Shown here piece by piece: positions 53,115 to 63,749 of a stretch of 64,000 nt of DNA. The notes below the pieces were generated by a model. That model saw only the letters and a program-made list of their open reading frames with translations. It ran no database searches and was not told where the DNA came from. A program made the position numbers and the translations under genes. This DNA comes from Chloroherpeton thalassium ATCC 35110 (GTDB lineage: Bacteria; Bacteroidota; Chlorobiia; Chlorobiales; Chloroherpetonaceae), in contig NC_011026.1 in the NCBI RefSeq assembly GCF_000020525.1, positions 2,896,001 through 2,960,000 on the forward strand. The letters are read 5' to 3'. How positions within the stretch are numbered: the stretch's first letter is position 1; each line of letters starts with the position of its first letter.

Positions 53115-55382
53115 TTATTTCTTGTTTTGCTCTTTGATTAAGTTCAAGGCGGAACCGGCTTTGAACCAAGCAATCTGATTTTCGTTGTAGGTGTGATTGG
53201 CTTGGATTTCATCAACCGAGCCGTCGGCGTGGCGAAGCACGACCGTGAGCGGCTTGTTCGGCTGGAAGTCAGTCAGGCCGACGATGGCGATGGTGTCGTC
53301 CTCTTGAATTTTTTCGTAATCGTTTTTATCGGCAAAAGTCAAGGCGAGCATACCTTGCTTTTTGAGGTTGGTTTCATGGATACGCGCAAAGGATTTTACG
53401 AGAACCGCACGAACGCCGAGGAAGCGAGGCTCCATCGCCGCGTGTTCGCGCGAAGAGCCTTCGCCGTAGTTTTCATCACCGACGACAACCGTAGCGATGC
53501 CCTGTGCTTTGTATGCACGCTGGGTAGCCGGAACTGCGCCGTATTCGCCGGTCAGTTGGTTTTTAACGCAATCGGTTTTTTCGTTGAAGAAGTTCACCGC
53601 GCCGATAAGCATGTTGTTGGAAATGTTATCCAAGTGGCCTCTGAATTTGAGCCACGGGCCGGCCATCGAGATGTGGTCGGTGGTGCATTTTCCTTTGGCT
53701 TTGATGAGCAACTTCATGTCTTTCAAATCGTTGCCGTCCCATGCGCTAAATGCCGAAAGCAATTGCAGGCGTTCGGAATCGGGATTTACGATCACTTCAA
53801 CGCCGCTGCCGTCTTCCGCCGGAGCTTGATAGCCGGCATCTTCCACCGCGAAACCTTTTTCAGGAAGTTCCATTCCCGTCGGCGGGTCTAATTTGACCTC
53901 TTCGCCGTTTTCGTTGGTCAAGGTGTCGGTGAGCGGGTTGAAAGTCATTTTACCGGCAATGGCCAGCGCGGTAACGATTTCCGGTGAAGCGACAAAACCG
54001 TGCGTATTCGGGTTGCCGTCGTTACGCTTTGCAAAGTTGCGATTGAATGAAGTGACGATCGAGTTGCGCTCGTCTTTGCCCATATTGATACGAGTCCATT
54101 GACCGATGCACGGGCCGCAAGCGTTTGCCAACACCACGCCGCCGATTTTGTCAAAATCTTCAATCAGACCGTCGCGTTCGATGGTGTAACGAACTTGTTC
54201 CGAACCCGGCGTAATGGAATATTCCGCTTTGGCTTTGAGATTTTTCTCCGCAGCTTGGCGAGCGAGCGACGCCGAACGGGTAATATCTTCATAAGAAGAG
54301 TTTGTGCAAGAACCGATCAAACCGGCTGAAACTTCTTCCGGCCAACCGTTTTCTTTCACCGCTTTGGCAAGCTCGGAAATCGGATGCGCGAGGTCGGGCG
54401 TAAACGGTCCGTTTACATGCGGCTCAAGCTCGGACAGGTTGATTTCGATGACTTGGTCAAAATATTTTTCCGGCTCGGCATAAACTTCCGCATCGCCTTT
54501 GAGGCAGTCGGCAATTTTATCGGCGGCCTCGGCCACGTCGGCGCGTCCGGTTGAGCGGAGATAGTTCGCCATTTTTTCGTCGTAGCTGAAGGTCGAGGTG
54601 GTTGCACCGATTTCTGCGCCCATGTTGCAAATCGTGCCTTTGCCCGTGCAAGAAAGGCTGTCTGCGCCTTCGCCGAAGTATTCAACGATGCAGCCCGTGC
54701 CGCCTTTCACGGTCAAAATACCGGCGACTTTCAAAATCACGTCTTTCGCCGAAGTCCAACCGCCCATTTTGCCAGTGAGTTTCACACCGATGAGTTTCGG
54801 GAATTTAAGTTCCCAAGGCATTCCGGCCATCACATCCACCGCGTCGGCGCCGCCGACACCGATGGCAATCATGCCGAGACCGCCGGCATTGACCGTGTGC
54901 GAGTCCGTGCCGATCATCATGCCGCCCGGAAATGCGTAATTTTCAAGCACGACTTGGTGAATAATGCCTGCGCCCGGTTTCCAGAAACCGATGCCGTATT
55001 TATTTGAGACGGACGCCAAAAAGTCATAAACCTCTTTGTTAACATCTTTAGCCGCTTCCAAATCTGCGTCAGCGCCGCTTTTGGCCTGAATCAAGTGGTC
55101 GCAGTGTGCGGTAGAAGGCACGGCCACTTTGGCGCGACCGGCTTGCATGAACTGCAAAAGCGCCATCTGTGCGGTTGCGTCCTGCATCGCCACACGGTCG
55201 GGATTGAAGTCAACGTAAGACTCACCGCGCTTGTAGGCCGTTGTCGGCGTGCCTTCGGCGAGGTGGCTGTACAAAATTTTCTCGGCAAGCGTCAAAGGCC
55301 GTCCAACAACCTTTTTTGCCGCTTCAATGCGCTCGGGCATTTCGGCGTACTTCGCTTGGATCATCTCAAAATCAAATGCCAT
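53115..55382 (-). CDS. acn: Aconitate hydratase (mitochondrial type)
   Basis: 755 residues from ATG 55382, placed after AGGAGA. The longer frame to 55451 has no family match in its first 23 residues. It interconverts citrate and isocitrate with a [4Fe-4S] centre, whose ligands are the Cys in [13 protein letters not shown] and the pair in [29 protein letters not shown] and [21 protein letters not shown] are further marks. Length and sequence fit the mitochondrial ACO2-like class rather than AcnA (about 890) or AcnB. In green sulfur bacteria it would serve the reductive TCA cycle. Confidence 0.95.
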   Translation of the reverse strand: MAFDFEMIQAKYAEMPERIEAAKKVVGRPLTLAEKILYSHLAEGTPTTAYKRGESYVDFNPDRVAMQDATAQMALLQFMQAGRAKVAVPSTAHCDHLIQAKSGADADLEAAKDVNKEVYDFLASVSNKYGIGFWKPGAGIIHQVVLENYAFPGGMMIGTDSHTVNAGGLGMIAIGVGGADAVDVMAGMPWELKFPKLIGVKLTGKMGGWTSAKDVILKVAGILTVKGGTGCIVEYFGEGADSLSCTGKGTICNMGAEIGATTSTFSYDEKMANYLRSTGRADVAEAADKIADCLKGDAEVYAEPEKYFDQVIEINLSELEPHVNGPFTPDLAHPISELAKAVKENGWPEEVSAGLIGSCTNSSYEDITRSASLARQAAEKNLKAKAEYSITPGSEQVRYTIERDGLIEDFDKIGGVVLANACGPCIGQWTRINMGKDERNSIVTSFNRNFAKRNDGNPNTHGFVASPEIVTALAIAGKMTFNPLTDTLTNENGEEVKLDPPTGMELPEKGFAVEDAGYQAPAEDGSGVEVIVNPDSERLQLLSAFSAWDGNDLKDMKLLIKAKGKCTTDHISMAGPWLKFRGHLDNISNNMLIGAVNFFNEKTDCVKNQLTGEYGAVPATQRAYKAQGIATVVVGDENYGEGSSREHAAMEPRFLGVRAVLVKSFARIHETNLKKQGMLALTFADKNDYEKIQEDDTIAIVGLTDFQPNKPLTVVLRHADGSVDEIQANHTYNENQIAWFKAGSALNLIKEQNKK

Positions 55383-55758
55383 GATGGTGTTCTCCTGTTT
55401 TGAATCAATGTTTTTGGATTGAATCACCAGTACCTGAGCAAAAGCATTCATTCAGGTTTGGTAAAAAATCACCGCAGGACAGCTTTACACGCAGGAATGA
55501 ATGCAAAATTGCCCTGTTTTTTCCTGAAAAATTATCTTTTGCCTGGATACTGTTGTGAGTTGATTAAAAAAGCTTTCCTGTTATAAGGAACAAAGAGGAT
55601 AAAACCGCTTTGAATTTGGCAAAATTTAGCGCAACAAAAATGATATTCAAAAATTTTTTTTACTTGATTATAAAAAACGGTTATACCGTTTGAAATTTAG
55701 TCGCCGTTAACGCAAAACGCATTCCCAGTGGAATGCGTTTTGATAGGCAAATAAGCAG
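55383..55758. other. Intergenic region between acn and the chemoreceptor gene
   Basis: 376 bases. It holds the terminator at 55713-55742 and presumably the acn promoter (minus strand), but no motif clearly fits the promoter consensus. No gene is supported. Confidence 0.5.
55713..55742 (-). terminator. Terminator of the chemosensory operon
   Basis: CAAAACGCATTCC and GGAATGCGTTTTG make a perfect 13-base-pair stem with loop CAGT, 17 bases after the chemoreceptor stop codon, with T tracts in both directions. Confidence 0.85.
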
Positions 55759-57729
55759 TTATCCAAAAAGCTGCGGGGTTTCTGTCAGTTTAAATCGCCG
55801 TACTGCGCTTTGCAATTGCTCAGCTTGATTGATTAACTCTTGTGTTAACTGCGCAATTTCCTGAGAGGATTCTTTGTTTCTAAGAGCGGTTTCAGAAAGC
55901 GACCGCACCACACTTGTGACTTTCTTTCCTAACGCTTTTTGCGTATCAGCCTGCTCAACAACCTGACTGGTTCTTATATTCATATCCGATGTTTTCATCG
56001 TCACTTGCTGACTACTTCTCATCTGAGTATCAACCAAGTTCGATAACCGACTCATAATCGCACTGGAACGCGAATAATACTGCGTGATTTTATCCAGTGA
56101 TTTTTCCGCATCGCTAACCGTGGCGACGCTATCACGAGCGGATTGGTTTGTCTCAATAACAGTATCTTGAACTTTTTGCGCATCGCGTCGAATATTGAAA
56201 ACCATGTCCTTAATTTGCTGAGAAGCCGTTGTTGATTCTTCCGCCAAAGAGCGAATTTCATTTGCAACCACTTTAAATCCTTTTCCAGCCTCTCCGGCAA
56301 TTGCTGATTCAATTGAGGCATTTACAGCAAGCAAGTTTGTTTGTTTTGCGGTTCTTGCAGCACTTTCCACAATGGATGAAATATCTCTTGTTGCTCTATC
56401 AAACTGCTGGACTTGCAAATGAAGACCTTCCAATTTATCTGAAATGCCTACCATGCTTAAATTCACTTGCTCGATAGCAAATCGGCCTTCCTGAATCTCG
56501 TGAATCACTTGGCTAAACACCTGATTTGCTTCTTGGATATTTCGGGCAGCTTCTTGTACCGTTCCGCTCAAATCTTCGATCGAGGTTCTGGTTTCACGGA
56601 CGTTGATCGTAAGGCCTTGCATATCCTCAATAATTAAGGTTGCTGTCGCCTCCATTTTGTCCATTATTTGCGTTATCTCGTGCACTAAAACGGTTTGGTT
56701 TTCTGCGCTTTTCAAAACACCTGTTGCAGTGTTGCTGATATCAAGCGACACTTGATTTAAACGCATTGTCAAATCGGTTATGTCTCTTACCGCCTCTTTT
56801 ACTGCATCCACCATGATATTAAATGAGTCGACCAGCTCACCAATTTCATCATGCTGCTCATAGCTCACCTTTTCGGACAAGTTGCCCTGCGAAACACTTC
56901 GAGCCGATCGAATAGTCTTCTGCAGTGGCTCAGCTAATTTACGTTGGAACAGATAATAGATGAGCGCGATCGATGAGCCAATCGCGACTAACCCAATTAA
57001 GATGGTATATATTAAATCATGAAATGCTGTATCATCAACCGCTTTGGCCGGCAAAACCAAGGAAATAGCGCCCATCAAATCATTTTTGCTGTATCCAAAT
57101 CCATTAGAGTATGTTTCGCTGATAAATTGTGGCGCCGCATCTCTTTCACCATGGCAATACAAACAGTGCTCTTTGGCCAACAATGGATACATAAATCGAT
57201 AAGCCGGCTCTCCAGCCACATCCGTTTTTTCCCATACTGGCAGTTCATCGACAACTGCCATATCAATCTCACCCGTGCTTGCATCCTTAGCAGAAAGCAT
57301 TGACTTCTCAAATTCCCGAAGGATTCTCTCCTCAAATTCGTCAGGCTTATTTAGCGGATTTCTATAATTGAGAGAAGGTTCTTTCTCAAGCACCACATTT
57401 TGGCCAATTTTCTCCACGTATTCATCCATTTTCTGTGTGGAATCTAAACTGGCTCGATTGATAAAGGCGTGATCGTGGATAAGATTTAATAATTCGGTGC
57501 TTTCTTCTGTAATCTGTATCCTGTTTTTTTCAAACAGCATTGAATTATAATACAACTCCCCATAAGTTTTCTGCGCAATCCTGACAGCGTGCTCTTTTAG
57601 CTGCTCATCCAGCTGCCTGACTTGCCTGACATAAAAAAAGATTGAGGTTAACACCACAACAACGGATAAAACAACACTGAAAGTGATAACAATTTTTTTA
57701 TCGAGCCTTGCCGTTAGGTGATTTGACAT
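55759..57729 (-). CDS. Methyl-accepting chemotaxis protein with a c-type heme (Tll0287/DUF3365-like) sensor
   Basis: 656 residues. Membrane helices at about 12-34 and 238-262 flank a periplasmic sensor of about 200 residues. This contains CLYCHGE (Cys189, Cys192, His193), a CxxCH motif for covalent heme, within the DUF3365/Tll0287-like context [24 protein letters not shown] and [15 protein letters not shown] domain and a cytoplasmic signalling domain follow, with the hairpin tip [45 protein letters not shown]. It probably senses redox state or a gas and reports to CheW. It is the last gene of the unit that begins at 61.9 kb. CheA is not in the window. Confidence 0.92.
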   Translation of the reverse strand: MSNHLTARLDKKIVITFSVVLSVVVVLTSIFFYVRQVRQLDEQLKEHAVRIAQKTYGELYYNSMLFEKNRIQITEESTELLNLIHDHAFINRASLDSTQKMDEYVEKIGQNVVLEKEPSLNYRNPLNKPDEFEERILREFEKSMLSAKDASTGEIDMAVVDELPVWEKTDVAGEPAYRFMYPLLAKEHCLYCHGERDAAPQFISETYSNGFGYSKNDLMGAISLVLPAKAVDDTAFHDLIYTILIGLVAIGSSIALIYYLFQRKLAEPLQKTIRSARSVSQGNLSEKVSYEQHDEIGELVDSFNIMVDAVKEAVRDITDLTMRLNQVSLDISNTATGVLKSAENQTVLVHEITQIMDKMEATATLIIEDMQGLTINVRETRTSIEDLSGTVQEAARNIQEANQVFSQVIHEIQEGRFAIEQVNLSMVGISDKLEGLHLQVQQFDRATRDISSIVESAARTAKQTNLLAVNASIESAIAGEAGKGFKVVANEIRSLAEESTTASQQIKDMVFNIRRDAQKVQDTVIETNQSARDSVATVSDAEKSLDKITQYYSRSSAIMSRLSNLVDTQMRSSQQVTMKTSDMNIRTSQVVEQADTQKALGKKVTSVVRSLSETALRNKESSQEIAQLTQELINQAEQLQSAVRRFKLTETPQLFG

Positions 57730-57815
57730 GCGCTTTTAAACTTGGGATTACGTATGAATTGCCGCCTGCAAACGGGAAATACTGAACAGGCGGCAATTTA
57801 ATGTTTCGATATGAA

Positions 57816-59633
57816 TTACTGATGAGATAACACAGGAACACTGTAAAAATTGTAACCCATTTCTTGCATGGATTTCGCTAAGTGTTCTGTATCTAAATCA
57901 ACTTTTGTTTTGGCAGCACTTTTATCTTTGTTGGATATGCCAACATGCAAGTTGAAATATTCCACAATTGAGTTGCCTAAACTTTCAAGCTTTTCTTCGG
58001 CTTCTCCTTCAACAGCCAATCCACCTAAACTTTTTTCATCAGGCACAATGGAGTAACGGAAGCAAAAGTCAATGTAATTTAAGATGTTTGGATTTTGAAT
58101 GCTTTTTACATCCGTAGAACCATATCTCGCGATATAATCTTCCAAGATAGCATTCGGATTGTTTTGACGAGCATAATTGACCAAATCGACAAAAGCCTTC
58201 GTGTACTCAAGCCTCAAATTAGATGACTTGTATAGAACATCTGTTTTCATCGCATCGAGTTGCTTTTGCCACATATCAATCATTTCTAAGAACTTCTTAA
58301 ACCGCAGCTTTTCCATTTTTTCGCGTTTTTCAGGATCACGCTCTTCTAACTCTTTTGGATCAGGCTGCTCAAGTTTTGTTTTCAATTGATTGATATCGGA
58401 AATCACGCGCCGTTCGATGAATTTATCCGCATACTCAGGATTCTTTTGCTTCAATTTCAACATAAAGTCAAGTCCATTTTCCTTAATTAACGGCAGTGGA
58501 ACTTGAATATAGCGGCAAGCTTCATCTAACCGATCCGTATCCACATAGAAGTTGGCCAAAGCAATTTGATACGGATAGTAAGTTAAGTCAGAGGCAAATG
58601 TCATTAAAAGATAGAACTCTTTCTTTAGAACATCCGGTTCTTCATTGGCCTTATCTTTCCAATACAAACTTTTGGATGCTTTATCTTCTGGAGAAGGAAC
58701 ATTGATTTTTTTAAAGAAACCCGCTTTGATATAAGCTTGAGAACCGGTTCGTTCGCGTTCAACCATTTTCTCAATGACGCTTTTCATCTCCGTACGATAC
58801 TTTTCCTGACCCGGTAGCGGATTCTGATCCAACGCCGCATAAAGGTGCATAATCGCTAAAAGCTGATTTTCAACTTTCTGGTCACCTTTTGAGTTCTTAA
58901 TTTTCCCCAAGTAGTCACGAGCAATCATGTAATTGGAGTGAAAGATTACTTCATCTTGACGCCTTACAATTGCATCTGAGCGTTTTCCAACACCTTGCTT
59001 AAATCGAATATTTAAAGCAAGAGCGACAGTCAATGCTTTCAAATACTCTTTATTCTTGAAAAACTGCTCTAATTCAAACATTTTGGCTTCTTCATCAAGC
59101 CCTTTTTCCAACTCGTCGTCAGCTTTTAGAACAATTTTATCACCATCGACGCGGAAAATCACATCATCTTGATCTGTGGAGAAAACTGATGAGGCATGAG
59201 ATCCATCACTCAAGACGTCTCCGAGAATCCCTTCAAGGTCTAATCCAAGTAAATTGTCGGTATTGCTTTCTTCTTCCGCCAGAAAATCTTCGGCAACCGG
59301 AGCTGGCTCTGGCGCGGGCTGAGGAGTGGCAACAGGCTGAGGTTTCGGTGTTTCTGATTCAGGCTTTACGACAGCAGGTTGCTGTGCTGACTGAATCACT
59401 TCTGAGAGCACATTCAGAAAATCTTCAACTCTATCATTAGAAATAGAACTTGAATTGATATAGTCACCGATTAGTTTAGCTTCTTTGTCAAGCGTTTGGA
59501 GATAAACATTCTGAGCATTTCGTGAAAGGGCGGACTGAATTGCTGCTGAATTTTCCATAATCTTGGCGATTAATTCAGCACGTTTCTCAAACCCTCCATC
59601 AGCATTCGATGTTTTTTGAGCGATAGTAGCCAT
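57816..59633 (-). CDS. Uncharacterised 605-residue protein of the chemosensory operon
   Basis: 605 residues, no signal or membrane segment, no family recognised. N-terminal helical part (1-90), a Pro-rich linker (about 90-115, PKPQPVATPQPAPEPAPVAED), then an acidic region and a mostly helical body (about 190-480) with a charged coiled-coil-like stretch (LEERDPEKREKMEKLRFKKF). The gene lies between cheW and the chemoreceptor gene with gaps of 52 and 86 bases. Position suggests a scaffold, an adaptor or a motility output specific to this lineage. That is inference from neighbours only. Confidence 0.7.
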   Translation of the reverse strand: MATIAQKTSNADGGFEKRAELIAKIMENSAAIQSALSRNAQNVYLQTLDKEAKLIGDYINSSSISNDRVEDFLNVLSEVIQSAQQPAVVKPESETPKPQPVATPQPAPEPAPVAEDFLAEEESNTDNLLGLDLEGILGDVLSDGSHASSVFSTDQDDVIFRVDGDKIVLKADDELEKGLDEEAKMFELEQFFKNKEYLKALTVALALNIRFKQGVGKRSDAIVRRQDEVIFHSNYMIARDYLGKIKNSKGDQKVENQLLAIMHLYAALDQNPLPGQEKYRTEMKSVIEKMVERERTGSQAYIKAGFFKKINVPSPEDKASKSLYWKDKANEEPDVLKKEFYLLMTFASDLTYYPYQIALANFYVDTDRLDEACRYIQVPLPLIKENGLDFMLKLKQKNPEYADKFIERRVISDINQLKTKLEQPDPKELEERDPEKREKMEKLRFKKFLEMIDMWQKQLDAMKTDVLYKSSNLRLEYTKAFVDLVNYARQNNPNAILEDYIARYGSTDVKSIQNPNILNYIDFCFRYSIVPDEKSLGGLAVEGEAEEKLESLGNSIVEYFNLHVGISNKDKSAAKTKVDLDTEHLAKSMQEMGYNFYSVPVLSHQ

Positions 59634-59685
59634 GTTATTATAATTTTAAACAATTAAACTTTTGCGCCTATACAGTCCCAAGCAA

Positions 59686-60345
59686 CTATTGAAATTGCTT
59701 TAGTTCTTTCGTGTTAAGCAATTTTGCTGTGTCTATCAAGACCACATCATTTCCAGTATTTTCCTCACCAGGCCTTGCATAAAGACCTTTCGCGCAAAAA
59801 TTAATCCGGCTGAGTTCTTTATCCTCCCTGCTAATGCGAATCACATCGCTTTCAGCGACGCGGACAACATCTAATACAGAATCTACCACAAAGCCGACAG
59901 AATAAATGTCCCCACGCAAGATTAGAATTTTCTCCGCAGACCGGAAACGCCTGGATGTAATCTGTGCTTTCTTGGCCGGAAACCCTAATATTATTTTCAG
60001 GTCGACAATTGATGTGACTTCCCCTCGCACATTACATACCCCCAACACATAAGACGGAAGGCCTGGAACAGGGATAATCTTCTGCATATCAATAATGCCG
60101 TCAATATTTTTTATCAAGAAAGCAACCTCACGCTCACCGATCAGAACAGCAATATACTGTTCCTTAACTTCATCTTCAGATTCTTGAACGTTCTCGGCTT
60201 GCTCACTTGTAAAAACCTCGACCTGCTCCACAGCTTTGCCTGAAAGTCGCTTTAAATCTTCCACTTTTATCTCACCTGGAAGTTTTACAGCTAATTTTTG
60301 GCTCTGCGCATTTGCACTTTTCGATTGTTCTTCAGCCATGGACAA
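59686..60345 (-). CDS. CheW-like adaptor
   Basis: 219 residues. A nonconserved N-terminus of about 60 residues leads into a CheW domain: QYIAVLIGEREVAFLIKNIDGIIDM, IIPVPGLPSYVLGVCNVRGEVTSIVDLKIILG, VGFVVDSVLDVVRV. CheW bridges chemoreceptors to the kinase CheA. It is preceded by the CheY-like gene and followed by the unknown 605-residue gene, all on the minus strand. Confidence 0.92.
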   Translation of the reverse strand: MSMAEEQSKSANAQSQKLAVKLPGEIKVEDLKRLSGKAVEQVEVFTSEQAENVQESEDEVKEQYIAVLIGEREVAFLIKNIDGIIDMQKIIPVPGLPSYVLGVCNVRGEVTSIVDLKIILGFPAKKAQITSRRFRSAEKILILRGDIYSVGFVVDSVLDVVRVAESDVIRISREDKELSRINFCAKGLYARPGEENTGNDVVLIDTAKLLNTKELKQFQ

Positions 60346-60404
60346 CTGCGGGTTTGTTCACATCATCACACACAACAAAATACTTAGGGTAGATAGATCA
60401 AAAT

Positions 60405-60767
60405 CTATGCCATTGCTTGGGTAACAGCTGCAACTAAATCTTGCTCATTAAATGGCTTAACAATGTAGGCAATTGCGCCCTGCTTTAACCCCCAAAATTT
60501 ATCGCTTTCCTGATTTTTTGAAGTAATCATGATCACAGGAATGTTTGCAGTTTCCGGCATTTTTTTCAGATTTCTGCAAACTTGGTAGCCATCTTTTTTA
60601 GGCATAACTACATCAAGAACAATGATATCAGGTTTTGCCGATTTTGCCTTTTCTTCCCCTTCTTCACCGTCATTAGCCTCAAGGATAGAATAGCCAAGTG
60701 TTGTCATGACTTTAGCAATAATTTTTCTTTCAACGGCGCTGTCATCAATAATAAGAACTCTTGGCAT
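60405..60767 (-). CDS. CheY/PilG-like single-domain response regulator
   Basis: 120 residues, a lone receiver. The acidic pair and phosphoacceptor are in LIIDDSAVERK and IIVLDVVMPKKDGYQVC, with Thr/Ser in VIMITSKN and Lys in YIVKPF. The pattern resembles PilG and PixG-type regulators of surface motility more than flagellar CheY. No flagellar gene is present in the window. It lies 59 bases upstream of cheW. Confidence 0.92.
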   Translation of the reverse strand: MPRVLIIDDSAVERKIIAKVMTTLGYSILEANDGEEGEEKAKSAKPDIIVLDVVMPKKDGYQVCRNLKKMPETANIPVIMITSKNQESDKFWGLKQGAIAYIVKPFNEQDLVAAVTQAMA

Positions 60768-60841
60768 GTGTGAATTACGTTTGAGATTTTATCAAAAAAA
60801 ATTAAAACCGCTTTTAGAATATAAAAATTACGCGCTTAGGC

Positions 60842-61942
60842 TTAATTCTTTAAAAATTTATCTACAATTTCAACCAATTGCCCATCTTTAAAAGGCTTGG
60901 TCACATAATCGTTTGCTCCGGCATGTAGCCCTAAATTTTTATCAATCTCAGCATCTTTTGCTGATAACATTACAATCGGCGTTGTTTTCAAGTCTTCATA
61001 TTCCGAGCGAAGCGTTTTGCAAACCTTCAGGCCTGTTGTATCTGGGAGCATTACGTCCAGTAAGATCAAATCCGGTTTTTGCTCGGTTGCCAGTTTTATA
61101 GCAGCTTCGCCCGTCGCTGCGCTAATAAGACCATATCCTGTTTCGGCCAACGCCATCTCAATGGACTTGCGAATAACCGCGCTGTCATCGACAATCAATA
61201 TCTTTTTGCGGGTGTCTTGTTCAATTTTTGGAACTTCGACCCATTTTTCTTCTATGAAAAACGAAATGGCTTTGAGGACCTGAACCTCGTCCATCTTCAG
61301 CTTCATGATAATCGTGCGAACATCTGTTTTTCCATCAATGGCAAGAAAGACCTTCCATTCATCAAGCTTCAACGCAATTTCTTTCAGGTTATCATCACCG
61401 CGTTTGGTACGCTTCGGCACCAATGATGTACTGGAGATTTTTTCTCGAACCAACTTCAGTTCGTCGACCTTAACGGAGGCGTTCAGCAAGATATTTTGAA
61501 CGTCAATTCCGTTGCTCAAGGCTTGCACTCTGAGCGGCGCATCCGGGTCAAAAGAAACCTTCGCATTTTTTTCCTGAAGAAGATTGGTGATCACCCTTTC
61601 AATTTGGATTCGAATGGCACGCACCAACCGCTGGACATCAACTTTTTTCATGGCAGCTAAAATCTGCTCGATTCGCTTGCCTTTGAAATTTGTTTTTTGC
61701 AGCCGAATGGCTTCATCCAAATCAGATCGGGTAATAAAGTTTTCTTCAAGCAGGATAGCACCCAGATCTTCTCCACCCGTATCAACCGCGATGACCATGC
61801 CATTTCTAAAATAGACAACCTTTTTTACCTCACCATAGTCCGAAGATGTTTGCACAATCATTGCGCCCGATTTGCGCATCGTTCGAATGAGTTGCAACAT
61901 TTCCGTAATCGTCCAACCCTTAATGCTACCTGTAAATGCCAT
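60842..61942 (-). CDS. PatA-like response regulator (DUF4388 plus receiver)
   Basis: 366 residues. The N-terminal DUF4388/PATAN-type domain (about 1-110) begins FTGSIKGWTITEMLQLIRTMRKSGAM and includes VVYFRNGMVIAV. A middle helical region follows (to about 245). The C-terminal receiver has ILIVDDSAVIRKSIEMAL, phosphoacceptor Asp in LILLDVMLPDTTGLKVC and Lys in YVTKPFKDGQ. PatA-type regulators steer twitching or gliding and phototaxis in cyanobacteria and relatives. As first gene of the unit it suggests that this operon controls surface motility. Confidence 0.88.
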   Translation of the reverse strand: MAFTGSIKGWTITEMLQLIRTMRKSGAMIVQTSSDYGEVKKVVYFRNGMVIAVDTGGEDLGAILLEENFITRSDLDEAIRLQKTNFKGKRIEQILAAMKKVDVQRLVRAIRIQIERVITNLLQEKNAKVSFDPDAPLRVQALSNGIDVQNILLNASVKVDELKLVREKISSTSLVPKRTKRGDDNLKEIALKLDEWKVFLAIDGKTDVRTIIMKLKMDEVQVLKAISFFIEEKWVEVPKIEQDTRKKILIVDDSAVIRKSIEMALAETGYGLISAATGEAAIKLATEQKPDLILLDVMLPDTTGLKVCKTLRSEYEDLKTTPIVMLSAKDAEIDKNLGLHAGANDYVTKPFKDGQLVEIVDKFLKN

Positions 61943-62114
61943 TTGCTAAGCAGTACCTAATTTGTATTCAAGAGGTTTAGCGATAATCGCGCGCATGCGC
62001 GTCGCTATTTTCAAAAACTCACTTGGATTCACATCTGTGGCAATTTTTATCAATATAATAATTATGCTTTACAAAATTTCAAAGTTTCGAGCTATCAGCC
62101 ACTTGTATAACCCA

Positions 62115-62143
62115 AAAAAGGAGATGCCCAGCATCTCCTTTTT
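62115..62143 (-). terminator. Terminator of the small lipoprotein gene
   Basis: AAAAAGGAGATGC and GCATCTCCTTTTT, a perfect 13-base-pair stem with a 3-base loop, 28 bases after the lipoprotein stop. Confidence 0.85.
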
Positions 62144-62170
62144 CTTGATAACTTAAAACTTGCCGCAATT

Positions 62171-62365
62171 TTAGTGGGCTGCTGCAGAATCAGCTGGAGT
62201 TTCGCCATGACTTGCAGAATCAGCTGGTGCTTCGCTGTGTTCAGCTTCATGCTTCTCTTCTGTAACAGTAGCTTCTTTTTTCTCTTCATCTTGCTTTTCA
62301 GCATTACCACAACCAAATGCGGTCAAAGAAGCAGCAACTAAAAATACGGAAAGTAACTTTTTCAT
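62171..62365 (-). CDS. Small acidic lipoprotein
   Basis: 64 residues. The signal ends at lipobox TAFGC (Cys19). The mature part is Glu-, Lys-, His- and Ala-rich and holds two copies of a 10-residue unit (APADSASHGE, then TPADSAAAH), encoded by a 30-base direct repeat at 62184-62235. No family. Signal, lipobox and a clean terminator behind it support a real, perhaps abundant, envelope protein. Confidence 0.75.
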   Translation of the reverse strand: MKKLLSVFLVAASLTAFGCGNAEKQDEEKKEATVTEEKHEAEHSEAPADSASHGETPADSAAAH

Positions 62366-62825
62366 AATTTGTGTCCTCGCTTTTTTTGTTTAAACCCCAG
62401 CTTTCACCAGGGATATGTTTACACTTTTTCTAAATTGTTTTTGAGGTAATTCAGATAACCGACTGAAGCACTTGCGGCTATATATTTTTTCTAATTTTAA
62501 ATCGGGTCAAATTTACGACAAGCCCTAATATTCTCCAAGCCCCAATTCCATATCTATATGGATATCGAATTACGGAATATGGCAAACACACTGCCTTTTT
62601 ATAAAAGAAACTGCCCCCTTGTTGAGATATCCTAACCACTAAAATACTTTACAAGTCAAGCTGGCACGAAAAGAATTCTTACCCTCAGTGGCCTTGTTCA
62701 AAAAAGCGCTTTAGTGCAACGCTCAGAAAAAACAAATACCCGATCAGAACCTTTTTTACTAATTTTGTAGCTGTTCAGTTTTTTGTTTTCTCTCTCATTT
62801 TTGCATTCAAACACTTGCAAACGCG
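62366..62825. other. Intergenic region without a supported gene
   Basis: 460 bases. It holds an inverted repeat TCCATAT-CT-ATATGGA (62547-62562) and a stretch near 62615-62650 that on the minus strand resembles a tRNA D-arm but does not fold into a cloverleaf. No gene was found. Confidence 0.5.
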
Positions 62826-63683
62826 CTACCCAATTGTGACGCGAGCTCCAATTCGATAACCTTTTTCTGTTTTGATAGGAAATCCCGCTTCGGTTTCGAG
62901 ATCGTGCTGAAACACAAGTAGCCAATCTTCACGAATAGCTTGGTCTAACAAAGTTTTCTTTTCTGCCATCAGGTCTAACGGAAATAAGTCGTATCCCATA
63001 ACCCAAGCGAGCGGGGCATGCGCCGTGGTTGGAATTAAGTCGGCACAGAAGCACACTGTTTTGTCACCGTCGGACACTTTCACGAGCTGCTGACCTCTGG
63101 TATGAGCATGAGAAACAATTGTGAAAACACCCGGAAATAATTCAAGATTTCCGTTAATTTTTTTCAACTTTCCGGAGTCTTGCAGAGGCAAAAGGTTTTC
63201 TTTTAAATAACTGGCTTTTTCGCGCGGATTTGCGTTCATCGCCCAATCAAAATTTTCTTCTTGAACATAAAAAGTCGCGTTCGGGAAAGCAAGGTCGCTT
63301 TTTCCATCCACATATTTGATGGCTCCGCCTACATGATCAAAATGCAAATGCGTAATAATTACATCGGTGATATCTGCCAAAGACAGATCATGTTTGGCTA
63401 AATTTTCTTCCAAAAAAGATTCCGAGACTTGATAAATTTCCTGATATTTTTCCGACCATTTTTGCCCGACACCCGCATCCACCAAAATGTGCCGGCCTTC
63501 ACCGGAAATTAAAAGCGCCCTGGCAGCAAGCGTAACTCGATTCTGTTCGTCAGCCGGAAACTTTTTTTCCCAAAGTGTTTTGGGCACTGTGCCAAACATT
63601 GCGCCCCCATCCAAAGCAAATGTCTCGCACAAAATCGCATGAACTTGATAATTTCCTATTTTCATCTTTTCTAATGGTTGCAT
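62826..63683 (-). CDS. Metallo-beta-lactamase-fold hydrolase
   Basis: 285 residues, no signal peptide. Zinc ligands: HLHFDH (in IITHLHFDHVGGAIKY), the later His in SHAHTRGQQ, Asp in FCADLIPT and a C-terminal His in FQHDLE. The layout is that of the lactonase-like subgroup that includes N-acyl homoserine lactonases, but the substrate cannot be assigned from sequence. An in-frame ATG six codons later is an alternative start. The terminator of rplS lies directly upstream. Confidence 0.88.
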   Translation of the reverse strand: MQPLEKMKIGNYQVHAILCETFALDGGAMFGTVPKTLWEKKFPADEQNRVTLAARALLISGEGRHILVDAGVGQKWSEKYQEIYQVSESFLEENLAKHDLSLADITDVIITHLHFDHVGGAIKYVDGKSDLAFPNATFYVQEENFDWAMNANPREKASYLKENLLPLQDSGKLKKINGNLELFPGVFTIVSHAHTRGQQLVKVSDGDKTVCFCADLIPTTAHAPLAWVMGYDLFPLDLMAEKKTLLDQAIREDWLLVFQHDLETEAGFPIKTEKGYRIGARVTIG

Positions 63684-63695
63684 TTCAAAATAAAA

Positions 63696-63715
63696 AAAGC
63701 CCGATAACGGGCTTT
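63696..63715 (-). terminator. Terminator of rplS
   Basis: AAAGCCCG-ATAA-CGGGCTTT, an 8-base-pair stem followed on the minus strand by TTTTTTATTTT, 34 bases after the rplS stop. Confidence 0.88.
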
Positions 63716-63749
63716 AATATAAAAGGTATTTTCAAAGATACAGCAACAG

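Noticed and set aside
62600-62660. tRNA-like stretch on the minus strand (TAGTGGTTAGGATATC)
   Set aside because: Resembles only a D-arm. No acceptor, anticodon or T-arm can be paired around it.
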